From Hymenobacter rubidus (lineage in GTDB: Bacteria > Bacteroidota > Bacteroidia > Cytophagales > Hymenobacteraceae), in NCBI RefSeq assembly GCF_016734815.1, contig NZ_JAERQF010000007.1, positions 62,001-126,000 of the forward strand: a stretch of 64,000 nt of DNA, given 5' to 3'. The position numbers were made by a program, and so were the translations under genes. Below, piece by piece: positions 62,307 through 64,000 of this stretch (the first letter of the stretch is position 1; every line of letters begins with the position of its first letter). Under the pieces are notes generated by a model that ran no database searches, was not told where the DNA came from, and saw only the letters and a list, made by a program, of their open reading frames with translations.

Positions 62307-63101
62307 ATGTTCAAAAAACTCACCCTTGTAGCCAGTCTGGCTTTTGTGGCGGCCTGCTCCACGGTGCCCATCACGGGCCGCCGCCAGCTCAGCCTCGTCA
62401 GCGATTCCGAAATCAATACCCTGGCGGCCACGCAGTACCGCGAAGTCATTGCCAAAGGCCCGCTCTCGAACAATTCGCAGCAGGTGGCCATGGTTCGCAC
62501 GGTGGGCCAGCGCATTCAGGCGGCGGTCGAGTCGTACTTCCGGCAGCAGAACCAGTCCGACCAGCTGGCCGGCTACCAGTGGGAGTTCAACGTGATTGAG
62601 GACAAGCAGGAAAATGCCTGGTGCATGCCCGGCGGCAAAGTGGCCGTGTACACGGGCATCCTGCCCATTACGCAGGACGAAAACGGTCTAGCCGTGGTGA
62701 TGTCGCACGAAATTGCGCACGCTGTGGCCAAGCACGGCTCCGAGCGCATGAGCCAGGGGCTGGTGCAGCAACTGGGCGGGCAGGCGCTGTCGGCCGCTTT
62801 GTCGACCAACGCGCCGGCCACGCAGCAGCTGGCGCTCCAAGCCTTCGGGGTGGGCTCGCAGCTGGGTCTGCTCCGCTACGGCCGCAACCAGGAATCGGAA
62901 GCCGACCACCTGGGCCTGATTTTCATGGCCATGGCCGGCTACAATCCCGATGGCGCCATTACGTTCTGGCAGCGCATGGATGCCCGCGAGAACCAGGCAT
63001 CCCCGCCCGAATTCCTTTCTACCCACCCCTCCAACGGCACCCGCATCGCCGATATTCAGCGCGAGCTGCCGGAGGCCCGCAAATACTACAAAGCGCGATA
63101 A
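62307..63101 (+). CDS. M48-family metallopeptidase lipoprotein
   Basis: A 264-residue lipoprotein with signal ending in FVAACSTV. The zinc motif HEIAHAVAKH is near residue 132, and the third ligand lies in ESEADHLGL near residue 200, as in BepA/LoiP-type peptidases. AWCMPGGKVAVYTGIL is the conserved active-site strand region, and STHPSNGTRIADI is the family tail. These enzymes act in the periplasm on outer-membrane protein assembly. No partner is nearby; the next gene encodes a small lipoprotein. Confidence 0.93.
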   Translation: MFKKLTLVASLAFVAACSTVPITGRRQLSLVSDSEINTLAATQYREVIAKGPLSNNSQQVAMVRTVGQRIQAAVESYFRQQNQSDQLAGYQWEFNVIEDKQENAWCMPGGKVAVYTGILPITQDENGLAVVMSHEIAHAVAKHGSERMSQGLVQQLGGQALSAALSTNAPATQQLALQAFGVGSQLGLLRYGRNQESEADHLGLIFMAMAGYNPDGAITFWQRMDARENQASPPEFLSTHPSNGTRIADIQRELPEARKYYKAR

Positions 63102-63247
63102 GTTGATGAATGGGTGAATGGCTGGATGGTTGAAGGGTTGATTGGGCTAGCACTGCCGCCATGCGTATTCTAGTCCACCCATCTAACCATTCAGCCCTTC
63201 AACCGTCCAGCCATTCAACCATCCAGCAATTCACCCATTTAGCCATT
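63102..63247. repeat. Quasi-tandem palindrome
   Basis: The arms are imperfect inverted repeats of ATGGTTGAA/GAATGGCTGG-like words (63102-63165 against about 63180-63247). It lies between the M48 and small lipoprotein genes. Confidence 0.7.
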
Positions 63248-63249
63248 CC

Positions 63250-63795
63250 ATGAGATACCTGCCCCGTGTACTAGGTTTAGGCCTGCTAAGCCTGCTTATA
63301 GCCATGCTCATGTCGTGTGAAAGCACCAAGCCCGGCAAAAGCGAGTTTGGCAGCCCTACCCGCATCAAAGGCGAGGCCATTGCCAAGCCCGAAAGCCGCC
63401 AGATAGTGCACTTCACCGATACCACCACGGAGTACAAAACGCCCCGCAATGAGTTGGCGCAGGCATTTATCCGGCAGTTTGGCGATGGTACGGTGGTCGA
63501 TAAAATTCAAGTTCGGAAAGCACCGGGCGCGTCCGGCAGCTACTACCTTATCGGCCTGGGCCTGCGCAATGGCATGTTCCGGGCTATGGCCCTGCCGCTG
63601 AATGGCGGGGGCGACAATACCTACTACCTGCGGCCCTCGGCCGAGCGCTATATTCTCACGAGCGTAGGCTGCCCGGCCTGCTTCTTCAATTTTGAGAATG
63701 GCCGCATTGTGGGTACTTCCTGCTCCGAAAATTCCGGCGGCAGCCACTGCGACCTGAAAATAGAGGCTGCCAACGAATTATTTGCCGCCCAATGA
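63250..63795 (+). CDS. Hypothetical lipoprotein
   Basis: A 181-residue lipoprotein with signal LLSLLIAMLMSC. The mature part has a conserved-looking CPACFF near residue 142 and two more cysteines (TSCSE, SHCDL) near residues 157 and 166, which may form disulfides or bind metal. The family is not recognised. The stop overlaps the start of a 42-codon frame by ATGA, and the next gene starts at 63920, so a short operon is possible. Confidence 0.7.
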   Translation: MRYLPRVLGLGLLSLLIAMLMSCESTKPGKSEFGSPTRIKGEAIAKPESRQIVHFTDTTTEYKTPRNELAQAFIRQFGDGTVVDKIQVRKAPGASGSYYLIGLGLRNGMFRAMALPLNGGGDNTYYLRPSAERYILTSVGCPACFFNFENGRIVGTSCSENSGGSHCDLKIEAANELFAAQ

Positions 63796-63920
63796 CTACG
63801 CGCAATAAATGGCTGCTGCGTCTCGGCCTCACGGCCCTGGCCTTGCTCATCACCACCGACCGTAAACGGCCAGTGGCGCCCCCAACCCTAAAAAGCCCGC
63901 CGAATAGCGGGCTTTTTTAA
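63792..63920 (+). CDS. Possible 42-residue membrane peptide
   Basis: From ATG 63792, which overlaps the preceding stop by ATGA, a 42-codon frame encodes a basic start, a hydrophobic stretch LLRLGLTALALLITT and a proline-rich end. The stop is inside the terminator hairpin, and overlaps the next ATG (TAATG). Translational coupling supports it; the terminator in its 3' part weakens it. No homology is claimed. Confidence 0.35.
   Translation: MTTRNKWLLRLGLTALALLITTDRKRPVAPPTLKSPPNSGLF
63890..63917. terminator. Terminator hairpin
   Basis: AAAAAGCCCGC pairs with GCGGGCTTTTT across 6 bases, followed by T and AAT. It would end the lipoprotein transcript. Confidence 0.75.
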
Positions 63921-64000
63921 TGCCACTCAATCGCCTGAATGTTTTATACCGGGTGCGCCATGGCGAAGCTCCGTATGCGGTCAGCCAGTCCGACGGCATC
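63920..64000 (+). CDS. Start of a gene cut by the window edge
   Basis: From ATG 63920 a frame stays open to the right edge and reads as normal protein (VLYRVRHGEAPYAVSQSDG). From memory, this looks like the N-terminus of fumarylacetoacetate-hydrolase-family proteins, but 27 residues are too few for a firm call. Confidence 0.5.
   Translation, partial: MPLNRLNVLYRVRHGEAPYAVSQSDGI

Overview
The window looks like a chromosomal segment of a GC-rich Bacteroidota bacterium, most probably Hymenobacter or a close relative. The evidence is a type IX secretion (T9SS) C-terminal sorting domain, TonB-dependent receptor architecture, exact or near matches to the Bacteroidota -7 promoter motif TAnnTTTG, frequent GTG/TTG starts, split transketolase subunits, and many intergenic palindromes built on GTCATGCTGAGCGCAGC-like arms. 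There is no rRNA, no CRISPR array and no transposase gene. Assignments rest on motifs read by eye from the sequence; no database search was run.

Layout. 1-4.3 kb: a truncated secreted lipoprotein, a DUF4174 protein, a cyclic-nucleotide/CBS/DUF294 protein and its partner DnaQ-type exonuclease. 4.4-10.5 kb: a minus-strand galactose block read galK, galT, GH42 beta-galactosidase, lacI-type regulator, with a palindromic operator candidate over the galK promoter. 10.9-18.3 kb: a T9SS cargo protein and a metal-flavoured group (HMA copper chaperone, heavy-metal-binding lipoprotein, TonB receptor, MauG/MbnH-type dihaem peroxidase and an MbnP-type partner). 18.4-30 kb: a sensory region with a four-PAS kinase, two small-protein plus SpoIIAA/STAS pairs, a CheB-CheR-PAS fusion, a gutted cheB remnant, and a lower-GC cassette of porin, periplasmic-binding-like protein and a histidine kinase that lacks its phosphoacceptor histidine.

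30.8-48.8 kb: an ABC exporter, a strikingly AT-rich ADP-ribosylglycohydrolase, PPK2, an iron-related set (VIT1/CCC1 transporter, Dps with a basic tail, low-affinity iron permease), tRNA-Leu(GAG), an RqcH/NFACT protein, an MBL hydrolase, a very large hybrid kinase with a stand-alone receiver, a glycosyltransferase, an OmpA-domain protein and miaA. 48.9-64 kb: pfkA, a TerB-like protein, a class III aminotransferase, an ECF sigma/putative anti-sigma/Spy-like operon, an AT-rich orphan, transketolase halves separated by a VWA protein and a DUF559 gene enclosed in 73-bp perfect inverted repeats, bcp, an M23 peptidase, a FAH-family enzyme, an M48 lipoprotein, a small lipoprotein and a gene cut by the window edge.

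The most distinctive structural theme is the palindromic element population. At two places one element has landed inside another, and what look like target duplications (3 bp and 5 bp) can be read directly. Two copies of one element differ by an inversion of the outer arms relative to the loop. Start codons of the VWA and M23 genes lie in, or beside, such repeats.
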